Notes: generated by a model from the sequence alone, not told the origin. Shown: positions 1 through 9,249, numbered from the stretch's first letter. The stretch: DNA of 64,000 nucleotides from Clostridiales bacterium (GCA_015056055.1 SVHC01000002.1:1-64000), one strand, 5' to 3'. Made by a program: numbers and translations.

Positions 1-26
1 TCAGACCTCTGACAAACCCTGCAAAT

Positions 27-70
27 GCAAAAATCCTTACGAATGGAAGGAAAGACGTAAGGATTTTTGC
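27..70. terminator. Rho-independent terminator-like hairpin
   Basis: Perfect 15-bp arms (27-41 and 56-70) with a 14-nt loop. A-tract and T-tract on the two sides make it usable in either direction. Confidence 0.75.
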
Positions 71-278
71 TTGCTGTATCAAGAATAGCGGACGGTCGCG
101 CAGCGTCGTCGCGCGGACCGGCGGATTCGAAGGAATACGCCGGTATTCTTGCTGTGTCAGCAGCACTTGCAGGCTGCGGTCACTTACGTCCATGTAAGCT
201 CCCTTGACTGCAAGTTTGCTTCCTTGCCTTGCAGGCTTTTTCAGGCTCTGGCAAATCGTTGCCTTTGTCAACGATTTG

Positions 279-309
279 AAACGGCATGACTTGGTTCATG
301 CCGTTTTTT
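279..309 (+). terminator. Rho-independent terminator
   Basis: 11-bp arms AAACGGCATGA / TCATGCCGTTT with a 6-nt loop, followed by a run of T. It isolates the pst operon from upstream transcription. Confidence 0.8.
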
Positions 310-330
310 TGTATGCAAACATTTGCCGAT

Positions 331-358
331 TTGACATGGATTGCACATTTCATGTATT
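331..358 (+). promoter_or_regulatory. Possible pstS promoter
   Basis: TTGACA at 331-336 and TGTATT at 353-358, 16 bp apart. The -10 match is weak. A Pho box would be expected here for PhoB control, but no clear set of direct repeats could be assigned. Confidence 0.3.
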
Positions 359-446
359 TTTGATTTCACTTGTCGCCCTTAAAATGATAACTGCAACGAA
401 GAGAAGAAGGAAAAAACAAATGGTTGTCTGAAAGGAGAAATTGACA

Positions 447-1259
447 ATGAAGAAGATTATTACCGTGATGATGTGCCTGATTATGGCGGTTTCCATGCTT
501 GCAGCTTGCAGCAATGATGGCGGAAAGCCAAAAGGGTCCGTGTCTACCGATGGTTCTACCTCCATGGAAAAGGTGATCGGCGGACTGGGTGAAGCGTTTC
601 AGAATAATACCGGAATTACTTTTACCTACAATCCTACCGGTTCGGGCTCCGGAATTAAGGCGGTGCAGGAAGGCAGATGTGACATTGGATTGTCTTCCCG
701 CGATTTAAAGGCAGAGGAAAAAGAAGCCGGTTTGACGGGAACCGTTCTGGCTTATGACGGTATTGCAATTATCGTAAATCCGGAAAATCCGGTATCGGAT
801 CTGAGCCTGGAGACCATTGCCAGGATTTATACCGGTGAAATCAAGAATTGGTCCGAGGTTGGCGGCAATGATGCCGAAATCGTTCTCATTGGTCGCGAGG
901 CTGGTTCGGGTACACGCGATGGATTTGAGTCCATTACCGATACCGAAGATGCCTGCAAGTATCGTCAGGAGCTGACTTCCACCGGCGATGTTATCACTAC
1001 CGTTTCACAGAATCCCGGTGCAATCGGATATGCTTCCGTAGCCTCTGTAAAAAGCAGCGTAAAGGCAGTAAATGTAGATGGTGTTGCTGCCACAGAGGAG
1101 AACATCAAAAACGGCAGCTATGTAGTGCAGCGTCCCTTTGTGCTGGTTACTAAGGATAATACAGAATTAAGCGAAGCAGCCCGGATGTTCTTTGATTACA
1201 TCACTTCTTCCGATGCGAATGCGATCATTTCCGCAGCCGGTGTGGTTCCTGCCAACTGA
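447..1259 (+). CDS. pstS: Phosphate ABC transporter substrate-binding lipoprotein PstS
   Basis: This is the extracellular phosphate receptor of the high-affinity Pst importer. A lipoprotein signal peptide ends in the lipobox LAAC, with Cys21 as the lipid anchor. Mature-protein motifs that match phosphate-binding loops are GSTSMEKV, SGSGIKAV and REAGSGTRDGF. The ATG at 447 is chosen over an upstream in-frame TTG because AAGGAGA at 431-437 is correctly spaced to it. The length (270 aa) is normal for Gram-positive PstS. It is the first gene of a pst-pho operon and is separated from pstC by a stem-loop. Confidence 0.95.
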   Translation: MKKIITVMMCLIMAVSMLAACSNDGGKPKGSVSTDGSTSMEKVIGGLGEAFQNNTGITFTYNPTGSGSGIKAVQEGRCDIGLSSRDLKAEEKEAGLTGTVLAYDGIAIIVNPENPVSDLSLETIARIYTGEIKNWSEVGGNDAEIVLIGREAGSGTRDGFESITDTEDACKYRQELTSTGDVITTVSQNPGAIGYASVASVKSSVKAVNVDGVAATEENIKNGSYVVQRPFVLVTKDNTELSEAARMFFDYITSSDANAIISAAGVVPAN

Positions 1260-1271
1260 AAAGTATGCAAA

Positions 1272-1299
1272 GGCGACGGTTATTCGGATGACCGTCGCC
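1272..1299 (+). promoter_or_regulatory. Intercistronic stem-loop between pstS and pstC
   Basis: 9-bp perfect arms GGCGACGGT / ACCGTCGCC with a 10-nt loop, not followed by a T run, so it is unlikely to be a full terminator. Such structures after a binding-protein gene often protect its mRNA from 3' decay and keep the binding protein in excess over the permease. That role is inferred. Confidence 0.6.
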
Positions 1300-1320
1300 A
1301 ATTTACAATGAGGTAAGCCT

Positions 1321-2187
1321 ATGAGGAAAAATCAGGTTTTAGAAAAAGCGATCCATGGAATTTTTCTGCTGCTGGGATTGATCACTGTTGGCTGTGTGCT
1401 GTTGATCACGATATATCTGGTAATCTCCGGTATTCCGGCAATTCGCGAAATTGGTTTGTGGGATTTTCTGCTTGGAAAACAGTGGGCTTCTACGGCAGCT
1501 GAACCGAAGTATGGAATTCTTCCGTTTATTCTGACCAGCATCTACGGCACTGCCGGAGCAATCGCAATTGGAGTTCCGATTGGGTTTATGACGGCGGTAT
1601 ATCTGTCCAAACTTGCACCTACGAAGGTAAAATCCGCAATGCAGAATGCAGTAAGCCTTCTTGCCGGAATTCCGTCGGTGGTGTACGGCTTGGTGGGTAT
1701 GCTGGTGCTGGTTCCGGGCATCAGAAAGGTTTTTAATGTACCTGACGGGGCAAGTCTGCTTGCGGCAATCATCGTGCTGGCAATTATGATTTTGCCCTCC
1801 ATTATCAAAATGTCTATTACCGCATTGGATGCAGTTCCCAAAGAATACGAAGATGCGTCCCTTGCACTGGGGGCAACTCCGATTGAAACCTATTTCAAAG
1901 TTTCTGTGCCGGCTGCTAAAAGTGGTATTGCAACCGCGGTTGTGCTGGGCGTCGGTCGTGCCATTGGTGAAGCTATGGCGGTTATGATGGTTGCGGGCAA
2001 TGTGCCCAATATGCCGGATTCTTTGTTCCAAAGCGTCCGCTTCCTTACCACGGCTGTCTCCAGCGAAATGGCTTATTCCAGCGGATTGCAGCAGCAGGCA
2101 TTGTTTTCCATCGCGCTGGTATTGTTCCTGTTTATCATGCTTATAAATGCCACGCTGAACTTCTTCCTCAAGAGAGAAAAGGAGTAA
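1321..2187 (+). CDS. pstC: Phosphate ABC transporter permease PstC
   Basis: Inner-membrane permease subunit that pairs with PstA to form the phosphate channel. 288 aa, with a first hydrophobic helix at about residues 12-35 and about six membrane spans. The binding-protein-dependent permease (EAA) loop is visible around LDAVPKEYEDASLALGATP, where it contacts PstB. A GAGGT ribosome site precedes the ATG. It lies 61 bp after pstS and 3 bp before pstA, so it is cotranscribed. Confidence 0.95.
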   Translation: MRKNQVLEKAIHGIFLLLGLITVGCVLLITIYLVISGIPAIREIGLWDFLLGKQWASTAAEPKYGILPFILTSIYGTAGAIAIGVPIGFMTAVYLSKLAPTKVKSAMQNAVSLLAGIPSVVYGLVGMLVLVPGIRKVFNVPDGASLLAAIIVLAIMILPSIIKMSITALDAVPKEYEDASLALGATPIETYFKVSVPAAKSGIATAVVLGVGRAIGEAMAVMMVAGNVPNMPDSLFQSVRFLTTAVSSEMAYSSGLQQQALFSIALVLFLFIMLINATLNFFLKREKE

Positions 2188-2190
2188 CGT

Positions 2191-3048
2191 ATGTTGAAGC
2201 AATCGTTATCAAAGAAAAGAAAAAGATTCGAATGGATAATGAAGGGGATGATGTGGCTTTCGGCCGGAATAACTGCCGCACTGGTAATATTCCTTGTGGC
2301 ATATGTTTTGCTCAGGGGAATTCCGCACATCAGCTGGCAACTGTTGTCCACAAAACCCAGCTATCTGACAGAAAGCATCGGTATTTTGCCGGATATCCTG
2401 AATACGGTGTATATTGTAATTGTAACACTTTTGATTGTGCTGCCTCTGGGGGTGGGGGCTGCGATTTACCTGACAGAGTATGCATCCAATCAGAAGGTAG
2501 TAAGCGTTATTGAATATGCGGCAGAAACCCTTTCCGGTATTCCGTCCATAATTTACGGTTTGGTGGGTATGCTTCTGTTTTCAAACAATATGGGAACCTG
2601 CTTGATGGCAGGCGCGCTGACATTGGTAATTATGAATCTTCCAACGATTATGCGTACTGCGCAGGAGAGTCTTAAAACAGTTCCGCGCTCTTACAGAGAA
2701 GGAGCATTTGGTCTCGGTGCTGGCAAATGGAGGGTGATACGCACCGTGGTTTTACCGGGATGCGTGGATGGCGTTATTACCGGATGCATTCTGTCCGTAG
2801 GCCGCATTCTGGGTGAATCTGCGGCACTGCTTTTTACGGCAGGATTTGCCCATGCATTAAACGGCGTGATTGATGCTCTGGCAGCACCGGGCGCAACTTT
2901 AACCGTTGCACTGTATTTCTACGCAAAAGAACAGGGAGAGTTTGGTGTTGCCTTTGCAATTGCCGCGATTTTGATGATACTGACTATATTGATCAATTTT
3001 GCAGCTGCATTTGCGCAAAAACACTTCGCGAAAAGGAGAAAGATATGA
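2191..3048 (+). CDS. pstA: Phosphate ABC transporter permease PstA
   Basis: Second membrane subunit of the Pst importer, 285 aa. It has about six hydrophobic spans and the coupling-loop motif [16 protein letters not shown]. It shares the [17 protein letters not shown] segment with PstC, as expected for paralogous subunits. Its stop overlaps the start of pstB by 4 bp (ATGA), pointing to translational coupling. Confidence 0.95.
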   Translation: MLKQSLSKKRKRFEWIMKGMMWLSAGITAALVIFLVAYVLLRGIPHISWQLLSTKPSYLTESIGILPDILNTVYIVIVTLLIVLPLGVGAAIYLTEYASNQKVVSVIEYAAETLSGIPSIIYGLVGMLLFSNNMGTCLMAGALTLVIMNLPTIMRTAQESLKTVPRSYREGAFGLGAGKWRVIRTVVLPGCVDGVITGCILSVGRILGESAALLFTAGFAHALNGVIDALAAPGATLTVALYFYAKEQGEFGVAFAIAAILMILTILINFAAAFAQKHFAKRRKI

Positions 3049-3800
3049 GCGGTATTATAACGGCGAAAGATATGTGCCTGTGGTACGGCAATCACAAGGC
3101 TTTGAACAATGTAAGTATCGAAATTTCAGAAAAGAGCATTACTGCACTTATAGGTCCTTCCGGCTGCGGCAAGTCTACCTTTCTGAAAACTCTGAACAGA
3201 ATGAATGACCTGATTCCGGGTGTAAAAATTACCGGTGACATCCGCTATGGCGGAATGGATATTTTCTCCGGAGAGGTCGATGTGAACAACCTTCGCAAGG
3301 AAATCGGGATGGTGTTTCAAAAGCCGAATCCGTTTCCGATGAGCATATATGACAACGTTGCGTATGGACCTCGAACGCACGGCGTTACCAACAAGGTTGA
3401 GCTGGATGGAATTGTAGAACAGGCTCTGCGCGATGCGGCAATTTGGGATGAAGTAAAAGATCGGCTAAAGAAAAATGCGCTTGGTATGTCGGGCGGTCAG
3501 CAGCAGCGTCTGTGTATTGCAAGGGCGTTGGCGGTTAAACCGAAAATTTTGCTGATGGATGAACCCACTTCGGCACTTGATCCGATTTCTACCTCCAAAA
3601 TTGAAGAACTGGTAGTGGAGTTCAAGGAAAAATACACTATTGTCATGGTAACGCACAATATGCAGCAGGCTGTGCGTGTATCGGATTATACAGCGTTCTT
3701 TCTGCACGGCGAGCTGATCGAGTTTGATAAGACGGACTCGATATTCTCACAGCCCAAAGATCAGCGCACCGAAGACTATATCACCGGCAGATTCGGTTAA
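3045..3800 (+). CDS. pstB: Phosphate ABC transporter ATP-binding protein PstB
   Basis: ATPase that powers phosphate import. Walker [10 protein letters not shown] lies at about residues 38-46, the ABC signature MSGGQQQR follows, Walker B is ILLMDEP, and the switch His is in VTHNMQQA. The length (251 aa) and the [15 protein letters not shown]-loop region are typical of PstB. The start overlaps pstA by 4 bp and phoU follows after 12 bp. Confidence 0.97.
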   Translation: MSGIITAKDMCLWYGNHKALNNVSIEISEKSITALIGPSGCGKSTFLKTLNRMNDLIPGVKITGDIRYGGMDIFSGEVDVNNLRKEIGMVFQKPNPFPMSIYDNVAYGPRTHGVTNKVELDGIVEQALRDAAIWDEVKDRLKKNALGMSGGQQQRLCIARALAVKPKILLMDEPTSALDPISTSKIEELVVEFKEKYTIVMVTHNMQQAVRVSDYTAFFLHGELIEFDKTDSIFSQPKDQRTEDYITGRFG

Positions 3801-3812
3801 AGGGAGGAACCT

Positions 3813-4457
3813 ATGAGGAATCGATTTGATGAGCAGCTTTTTGAATTGAACAGAGAAATTATCGAAATGGGGGCTATGTGCGAGGAGGCGATTTCCGCAG
3901 CTTCCGGGGCGCTGCTGGCAGGCAATGTGGAGCTGGCAGGGAAGGTAAAGGCTAATGGTCCTGCTATAGACCAGATAGAGCGTGATATTGAAAGCCGCTG
4001 CGTGAAGCTGCTTTTGCATCAGCAGCCGGTTGCACGTGATCTTCGGCAGATTTCAGCTGCGTTGAAAATGATTACAGACATGGAACGAATAGGCGATCAG
4101 GCAGAGGACATTGCCGAAATTGTGACGTTTTTGGAAGGACGTACGATGGAGGGCATGGCACTGATCGGCGAAATGGCGCGCGCAACCATTGAAATGGTAA
4201 CCGGCAGCGTGGATGCATTTGTGAAGAAAGATGTGGAAATGGCAAACTGGGTTATTGCGCAGGATGATGTTGTGGATGACTATTTTTCGCGGATAAAGTG
4301 TGATATAATTTCTATGATTGCAGAAAATCCCGCGGACGGTGAATTTGCCCTTGATCTTTTGATGATTGCCAAGTATTTTGAACGAATTGGGGATCATGCG
4401 ACCAACATTGCCGAATGGGTGATTTATTCCATAACGGGTATGCATAAGGAGGTGTAA
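3813..4457 (+). CDS. phoU: Phosphate signalling protein PhoU
   Basis: Negative regulator linking Pst transport state to the PhoR-PhoB kinase system. 214 aa with the two three-helix PhoU repeats, each marked by an acidic metal-binding segment of the E/DxxxD type (for example ITDMERIGDQAEDIA and IAKYFERIGDHATNIAEW). It lies between pstB and the response regulator, the usual place in Firmicutes. A GGGAGGA ribosome site precedes the ATG. Confidence 0.95.
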   Translation: MRNRFDEQLFELNREIIEMGAMCEEAISAASGALLAGNVELAGKVKANGPAIDQIERDIESRCVKLLLHQQPVARDLRQISAALKMITDMERIGDQAEDIAEIVTFLEGRTMEGMALIGEMARATIEMVTGSVDAFVKKDVEMANWVIAQDDVVDDYFSRIKCDIISMIAENPADGEFALDLLMIAKYFERIGDHATNIAEWVIYSITGMHKEV

Positions 4458-4459
4458 AA

Positions 4460-5140
4460 ATGATATGGTATGTTGAGGATGATGCAAGCATCCGTGACAT
4501 AGGAATGTATGCATTGAATTCTGCCGGATTTGAAACCCGAGGATTTGAGGATGGGATTTCACTCTGGGAAGCGCTGAAAGAGGAAAAGCCGGAATTGATC
4601 GTTCTGGATGTTATGCTGCCCGGAATGGATGGAATTGAGATTCTGAAAAAAATGAAGGAGTCCATTGAATACAGCACCATCCCGGTCATTATGGCAACTG
4701 CAAAGGGACAGGAATACGACCGAATCCATGGTTTGGATTTGGGGGCCGATGACTACATTGTAAAACCGTTCAGCATGATGGAAATGGTCTCCAGGGTAAA
4801 GGCAGTATTGCGCCGCAGTCAGCCACAGCATGTATCCAAATTGCTGAAGGTGGGCGGATTGATCGTAAATATGGATGAACACACGGTTGTCGTGGACGGA
4901 AAAAGAGTTCCGCTCACTTACAAGGAATTTGAACTGCTTCGGCTGTTTCTTTCCCATCCGGGAATGGCCTATACCAGAGAACAGCTGTTTTCACAGGTTT
5001 GGGATATGGATTATATGGGCGATTCCCGCACGCTGGATTCCCATATCCGTACGTTGCGACAGAAGTTGGAGGATTACGGCAAGATGATTGAAACTGTGCG
5101 CAATGTAGGGTATCGTTGGGAGACAAACTATGACGAGTAG
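4460..5140 (+). CDS. phoB: OmpR-family response regulator (PhoB/PhoP type)
   Basis: Transcription activator of phosphate-starvation genes. The receiver domain spans residues 1-115 with acidic residues D7/D8, phospho-acceptor Asp50 (LDVMLPGMDG) and the KPF motif. A winged-helix DNA-binding domain follows (about residues 130-225), ending in TVRNVGYRWE. It begins 2 bp after phoU with an AAGGAGGT site and overlaps the kinase gene by 11 bp. The partner kinase and the pst neighbours support the Pho assignment. Confidence 0.93.
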   Translation: MIWYVEDDASIRDIGMYALNSAGFETRGFEDGISLWEALKEEKPELIVLDVMLPGMDGIEILKKMKESIEYSTIPVIMATAKGQEYDRIHGLDLGADDYIVKPFSMMEMVSRVKAVLRRSQPQHVSKLLKVGGLIVNMDEHTVVVDGKRVPLTYKEFELLRLFLSHPGMAYTREQLFSQVWDMDYMGDSRTLDSHIRTLRQKLEDYGKMIETVRNVGYRWETNYDE

Positions 5141-6791
5141 GATTTTTAAATCGATTCTTTCTGTAGCGGTTGCCGTACTGCTGGCAAGCCTTGTAATTAT
5201 TACAGGCGTGCTTTACCGATATTTCGGCGACGTGCAGGAAGCACAGTTGAAAGACGAACTGAGTCTTGCTGCCGCTGGAGTGGAACAGCTTGGTGAAAGC
5301 TATCTGAAAAAACTGGATTCTGACCGCTATCGTCTGACATGGGTGGATACTGATGGCAAAGTTATTTTTGACAGTCACGCCAATGCAGCAGATATGGAAA
5401 ATCATGGGAAGCGCGAAGAAGTTCAAGAAGCGTTTATTTCAGGCACAGGCAGCAGTACCCGGCATTCCGTTACTCTGACGGAACAGACTATTTATGAGTC
5501 GGTTCGATTGAACGATGGCAGTGTGCTGCGAATATCTGTCAGCCGCGCAACCGCACTGATGCTGGTGCTTGGAATGATTCAGCCGATTGCAATTGTTTTG
5601 GTGATCGCGGTGGCGCTTTCTGCATGGCTGGCGCATGGTATGGCAAAACGTGTGGTGCAGCCGCTGAATAAACTGAATTTGGAAAAACCGATGGAAAATG
5701 AGGTCTATGAGGAACTGTCTCCGCTCCTGCATCGAATTCATGCACAGCATCTCGAAATAAACAGGCAGATGCGGGTATTAAAGCATAAGCAGGATGAATT
5801 CGAGAAAATCACCGGGAACATGAAAGAGGCTCTGGTTTTGCTGGATAGTTCGGGGAGGATTCTCAGCATCAATCCTGCGGCAGGCAGATTGTTTGCTACG
5901 GGTACCGATTGTATCGGAGCGGATTTCTTGACGATTGAGCGCAAACAGAATATGCGTGCGGCTTTGGAGGAAGCCGAACGGCAGGGGTATTCCGCTTTTC
6001 ATGCGGATAAGAATGGCAGAGAGTATCAGTTTGATTTGAGCCGGATTGATTCTGACGGAACAAATCGCGGCATGGTTGTTCTTGCATTTGATATTACCGA
6101 TCGGGTGAATGCGGAGAAACATCGCAGGGAGTTTACTGCCAATGTATCCCATGAGCTGAAAACACCACTTCAATCAATCATCGGTTCCGCAGAACTCCTG
6201 GAAAACGGAATTGTAAAGGCAGAGGATGTTTCGCGCTTTGTTGGTCATATACGCAAGGAGGCATCCAGGCTGGTGTGCCTGATCGAGGATATTATCCGCC
6301 TGTCTCAGCTGGATGAAGGTATCGAAATGCCCAGAGAAGATGTTTCGCTGAAAGTTCTTTCCGAAGAAATTTGCGAAACTCTTGCGGATGCGGCAAGGCT
6401 GAAAGATGTATCTTTGGAGGTCGTCGGTGATGACGGTGTGATAAGCGGCGTTCGCAGACTTCTGTATGAAGTGGTTTATAATCTTTGCGACAATGCTATC
6501 AAATACAACAATCCCGGCGGCAGTGTAAAAGTATCTGTCACACAAGATGCCGGTGAAGTTCTTTTGTGCGTGCAGGATACGGGTATCGGCATTGCGCCCG
6601 AACATCACGATAAGATATTTGAACGCTTTTATCGCGTTGACAAGAGCCATTCCAAGCAGTCGGGCGGTACCGGGCTGGGTCTTTCCATTGTGAAGCATGC
6701 AGTTCAGTATCATCACGGTAAAATCAGCATAGAAAGCGAAATGGGAAAAGGCACAACGGTTTCGATCCGGTTTGATCAAAAGAATAATTAG
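5130..6791 (+). CDS. phoR: PhoR-type sensor histidine kinase
   Basis: Membrane sensor kinase of the phosphate response, 553 aa. Order of parts: a membrane helix at about residues 7-29, an extracytoplasmic segment, a second helix at about 140-165, a linker, a PAS domain at about 225-320, the dimerisation/phospho-acceptor domain with His341 in VSHELKTPLQ, and the ATPase domain with N box (YNLCDNAIKYN), DTGIGI and GTGLGLSIV. It is the last gene of the operon, followed by a terminator. Confidence 0.93.
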   Translation: MTSRIFKSILSVAVAVLLASLVIITGVLYRYFGDVQEAQLKDELSLAAAGVEQLGESYLKKLDSDRYRLTWVDTDGKVIFDSHANAADMENHGKREEVQEAFISGTGSSTRHSVTLTEQTIYESVRLNDGSVLRISVSRATALMLVLGMIQPIAIVLVIAVALSAWLAHGMAKRVVQPLNKLNLEKPMENEVYEELSPLLHRIHAQHLEINRQMRVLKHKQDEFEKITGNMKEALVLLDSSGRILSINPAAGRLFATGTDCIGADFLTIERKQNMRAALEEAERQGYSAFHADKNGREYQFDLSRIDSDGTNRGMVVLAFDITDRVNAEKHRREFTANVSHELKTPLQSIIGSAELLENGIVKAEDVSRFVGHIRKEASRLVCLIEDIIRLSQLDEGIEMPREDVSLKVLSEEICETLADAARLKDVSLEVVGDDGVISGVRRLLYEVVYNLCDNAIKYNNPGGSVKVSVTQDAGEVLLCVQDTGIGIAPEHHDKIFERFYRVDKSHSKQSGGTGLGLSIVKHAVQYHHGKISIESEMGKGTTVSIRFDQKNN

Positions 6792-6795
6792 TACC

Positions 6796-6833
6796 GAAAG
6801 CACAGTTGCTCAAAATATGCGACTGTGCTTTCT
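6796..6833 (+). terminator. Terminator of the pst-pho operon
   Basis: 11-bp arms GAAAGCACAGT / ACTGTGCTTTC around a 16-nt loop, then a T-rich stretch. Confidence 0.75.
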
Positions 6834-6845
6834 TTGGGTTTATGC

Positions 6846-6874
6846 TTGCATAAAGGAAAAAAGATTGCTATAAT
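6846..6874 (+). promoter_or_regulatory. Sigma-A promoter of URO-D-like gene
   Basis: TTGCAT, 17-bp spacer, TATAAT (6869-6874). Transcription would start about 22 bp before the ATG at 6903. Confidence 0.7.
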
Positions 6875-6902
6875 TGTGCCATAATCGCAAGGAGGATGCA
6901 AC

Positions 6903-7976
6903 ATGACTGGCTACGAGCGCATGATAAACATTCTGAATCATAAACCGGTGGACCGTATCGCCGTGTATGAGCATTTTTGGGGCGACACGCATAAAACATG
7001 GGTAGAAAACGGATGGGTAAAGCAGACCGATAATTTTGACGATCTGTTTGGATATGATATGTCGGAATGCTGGGCATTCAATACGGTGGCAGATCTTGAT
7101 TTTGTGCCGCAGGTAGTGGAAGAAAATGAGCACACTATCGTTACTGTGGATGGAAACGGTGCGAAGCTGCGTACACACAAATATCACGATACTACGCCTG
7201 AACATATCGGATACCTTGTTGAAGACCGTGACGGCTGGGAGGAACATATCAAACCCCTTCTGAAGCCGGACCTTCGCCGCATCAATATCAAAGGCTATAA
7301 GGATGCAATGGAGCGCGCACACAAGGCAGGACGCTATTTTGTGCTGTCGGGTGTAAACGTATTTGAAATGATCCATCCGATGTGCGGGCATGTGAATATG
7401 CTGATGGGCATGGTGGAAGACCCGGACTGGATTCGCGATATGGTGGATACTTATGCGCAGCTGCAGATCGATTTGCAGGAGGAACTTTTTTCCATCGCAG
7501 GCAAGCCGGACGGTATCTGGTATTATGAAGACATGGGCTACAAGGGCAGCCCCTTTATGTCGCCTGCAATGTATAAAGAGCTGATTCAGCCCGGTCACAT
7601 CCGCACGATCGATTTTGCCCATTCGCAGGATATGAAGGTTATTATGCATTCTTGCGGATTTGTTGAGCCGCTGCTTCCGCATATGATCGATGCAGGCATT
7701 GATATGCTGCAGGTTATCGAAGTCAAGGCCGGAATGGACCTGTTGCGCATCCATAAGAATTATGGCGACAAGATCGGCTTTATGGGCGGCATTGATGTGC
7801 GTGCGCTGTATTCCAATGACAAGGAAATCGTGAACCGCGAACTGGAAGCCAAAATTCCGACCGTAAAGCAGGGCTTCTGCTACGCACTGCACAGCGACCA
7901 TTCCATTCCCAAAACGGTGAATGTCGATACCTACCGCCACTTTATTGAGTATGGCAAGGAACTTGGAACCTACTGA
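6903..7976 (+). CDS. Uroporphyrinogen decarboxylase (URO-D) family protein, MtaA-like
   Basis: 357-aa TIM-barrel protein of the URO-D/methyltransferase superfamily. In relatives such as MtaA and MtbA a His-X-Cys motif binds the zinc that activates a thiol for methyl transfer. Here His249 and Cys251 form that motif in MHSCGFVEPL. No heme genes and no corrinoid protein lie nearby, so heme synthesis is unlikely. A methyl- or alkyl-transfer role, or a sugar-linked role as in many gut Clostridia, is inferred only. It is monocistronic, with its own promoter and an exceptionally long terminator hairpin. Confidence 0.8.
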   Translation: MTGYERMINILNHKPVDRIAVYEHFWGDTHKTWVENGWVKQTDNFDDLFGYDMSECWAFNTVADLDFVPQVVEENEHTIVTVDGNGAKLRTHKYHDTTPEHIGYLVEDRDGWEEHIKPLLKPDLRRINIKGYKDAMERAHKAGRYFVLSGVNVFEMIHPMCGHVNMLMGMVEDPDWIRDMVDTYAQLQIDLQEELFSIAGKPDGIWYYEDMGYKGSPFMSPAMYKELIQPGHIRTIDFAHSQDMKVIMHSCGFVEPLLPHMIDAGIDMLQVIEVKAGMDLLRIHKNYGDKIGFMGGIDVRALYSNDKEIVNRELEAKIPTVKQGFCYALHSDHSIPKTVNVDTYRHFIEYGKELGTY

Positions 7977-8038
7977 TTTTTGACAATCAAAGGCGCTGAT
8001 ACAGATTGATGTATCAGCGCCTTTGATTGTCAAAAAAC
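7977..8038. terminator. Long bidirectional terminator hairpin
   Basis: Perfect 22-bp arms (7981-8002 and 8011-8032), extended by TTTT/AAAA to about 26 bp, with an 8-nt loop. Its core GGCGCTGATAC recurs in a second hairpin at 8271-8302. Confidence 0.85.
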
Positions 8039-8306
8039 GCGAATATCGTTTAGGCTAGAAAAGAAAAAATCCAATCCGCAGCGGCGGCGTGTACGGCGCG
8101 AGGAGCGAATTTTTTCGAAGGAGAGCCAGCGAACCGAAGAAAAAATCGCTACATTGCAGATTTCACGCCCGAAATCTTTATGATTTCAGTGAAATCTGGT
8201 GAGGGTGGCAGTGGCGGGGGAGCTTGCTTCCCCGCCACAAGTCTGTCAAAAATACTTTTTTGACAGACTGAGGCGCTGATACAAACCGGTGTATCAGCGC
8301 CTTTAA
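8039..8306. repeat. Intergenic array of stem-loops
   Basis: No gene is seen. Consecutive hairpins lie at 8158-8197 (AGATTTCAC / GTGAAATCT), 8211-8238 (GTGGCGGGG / CCCCGCCAC), 8240-8269 (13-bp AGTCTGTCAAAAA arms) and 8271-8302 (13-bp AGGCGCTGATACA arms). The last can terminate the minus-strand AraC gene. The segment 8197-8238 recurs in reverse orientation near 10011-10050, so at least part of the array is a dispersed repeat. Confidence 0.7.
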
Positions 8307-9107
8307 CTATTTGGAAGAAGAAAGAGGATTGTTCAGCGTTCTGTACTGTGTGGGGGTCATGCCGCAGGCGGATTGAAAAGCGCGGTTGAATGTGCGCTGA
8401 TTTTCAAATCCGCATTCATAGCAGATTTGCGTGACGGGGGTCGCATTGCTGGTGAGCAGAATACGTGCGCGGTCGATGCGCAGCGTATTCACATAAGAAC
8501 GGAAATTCATACCAAGCTGGGCATTGAAAAGATGGGAAAGATGGTAGCGGCTTGCACCAAGCACCTTTGCGAGGACATCCAGTGTAACGGGCTGATCAAA
8601 ATGTTCGCTGAGATAGCGCATAGCGTCCATCAGCAGGTCGCGCTCGCCTTCAGGATTGCTTTTTTGCAGGGTAAGCTTAGGAATGAGACGCGCAAGCAGT
8701 ACCTGAATGTAGGCGCGAATGACAGCTTCATTGCGGTCAGCGCGGCTTTCCTCCATAAGTGCGGCGATCATGGCGCGGATATCCGGATGAGAATTTTCTG
8801 CGCGCAGCACAGGATTTTTGGGATAGCGGGTCATAAGCGTGTTTCCGAAATCGGCGGATATATCCGGCGGGAATATCAGCATCAGACCGGAAGCACTGTC
8901 GTTGTTGCCGTAGGCATGCACGCGGTTGGAAAAGGCGATGGCGGTGTCGCCCTCAGTGAGGATGTATTCCTGACCGTCAATCCACATGAATGCAGGGCCG
9001 GAAAAGGCGTGAACAAGTTCTATATGTGAATGCAGATGCGGCGGAAAGGCATTGCCGATGGAGCCGATCTGAACGGAATGATGGTGCGTTTCATAAAATA
9101 GCTGCAT
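8307..9107 (-). CDS. AraC-family transcriptional regulator
   Basis: 266-aa regulator with an N-terminal cupin-type sensing domain (His-rich PPHLHSHIELVH near residues 23-34) and two C-terminal helix-turn-helix motifs (about residues 170-260, ending in the family signature FNRAFQSACGMTPTQYR). It is divergent from the ThuA-like gene at 9250 and shares its control region, so it probably controls the ThuA/oxidoreductase cluster in response to a sugar-like ligand. The target is inferred. Confidence 0.9.
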   Translation of the reverse strand: MQLFYETHHHSVQIGSIGNAFPPHLHSHIELVHAFSGPAFMWIDGQEYILTEGDTAIAFSNRVHAYGNNDSASGLMLIFPPDISADFGNTLMTRYPKNPVLRAENSHPDIRAMIAALMEESRADRNEAVIRAYIQVLLARLIPKLTLQKSNPEGERDLLMDAMRYLSEHFDQPVTLDVLAKVLGASRYHLSHLFNAQLGMNFRSYVNTLRIDRARILLTSNATPVTQICYECGFENQRTFNRAFQSACGMTPTQYRTLNNPLSSSK

Positions 9108-9133
9108 ATTCTTTCACCTCTGACAATAGTGAT

Positions 9134-9162
9134 ACTATATCACAGACCGCAACTTTTGTCTA
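9134..9162 (-). promoter_or_regulatory. Promoter of the AraC-family gene
   Basis: On the minus strand TAGACA, 17-bp spacer, TATAGT. It points away from the ThuA-like gene. Confidence 0.6.
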
Positions 9163-9170
9163 TAATTCAT

Positions 9171-9195
9171 GTTAAAAAATGCAATCGTTTTTAAC
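9171..9195. promoter_or_regulatory. Putative operator in the divergent control region
   Basis: Perfect inverted repeat GTTAAAAA-N9-TTTTTAAC, placed between the AraC promoter and a TATAAT box at 9206-9211 for the ThuA-like gene. Symmetry and position suggest a regulator-binding site. AraC proteins more often bind direct repeats, so a different regulator is possible. Confidence 0.45.
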
Positions 9196-9249
9196 GTGTG
9201 TGTCGTATAATGTGCGTAGATGGCAATTCATCAATAGGAGGGACTTAAT

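Larger units (their letters stand above)
1..446. other. Gene-free region upstream of pst operon
   Basis: No credible gene is seen. The region holds two terminator-like hairpins (27-70 and 279-309), short GC-rich inverted segments between 85 and 190, and a possible promoter for pstS. The first hairpin probably ends a gene lying left of the window. A short open frame at 204-431 runs through the second hairpin and has no ribosome site, so it was not called. Confidence 0.6.

Noticed and set aside
310-430. Pho box before pstS
   Set aside because: Expected from the operon, but no two well-spaced direct repeats could be identified with confidence.
204-431. Short open frame before pstS
   Set aside because: Runs through a terminator hairpin and has no ribosome site.
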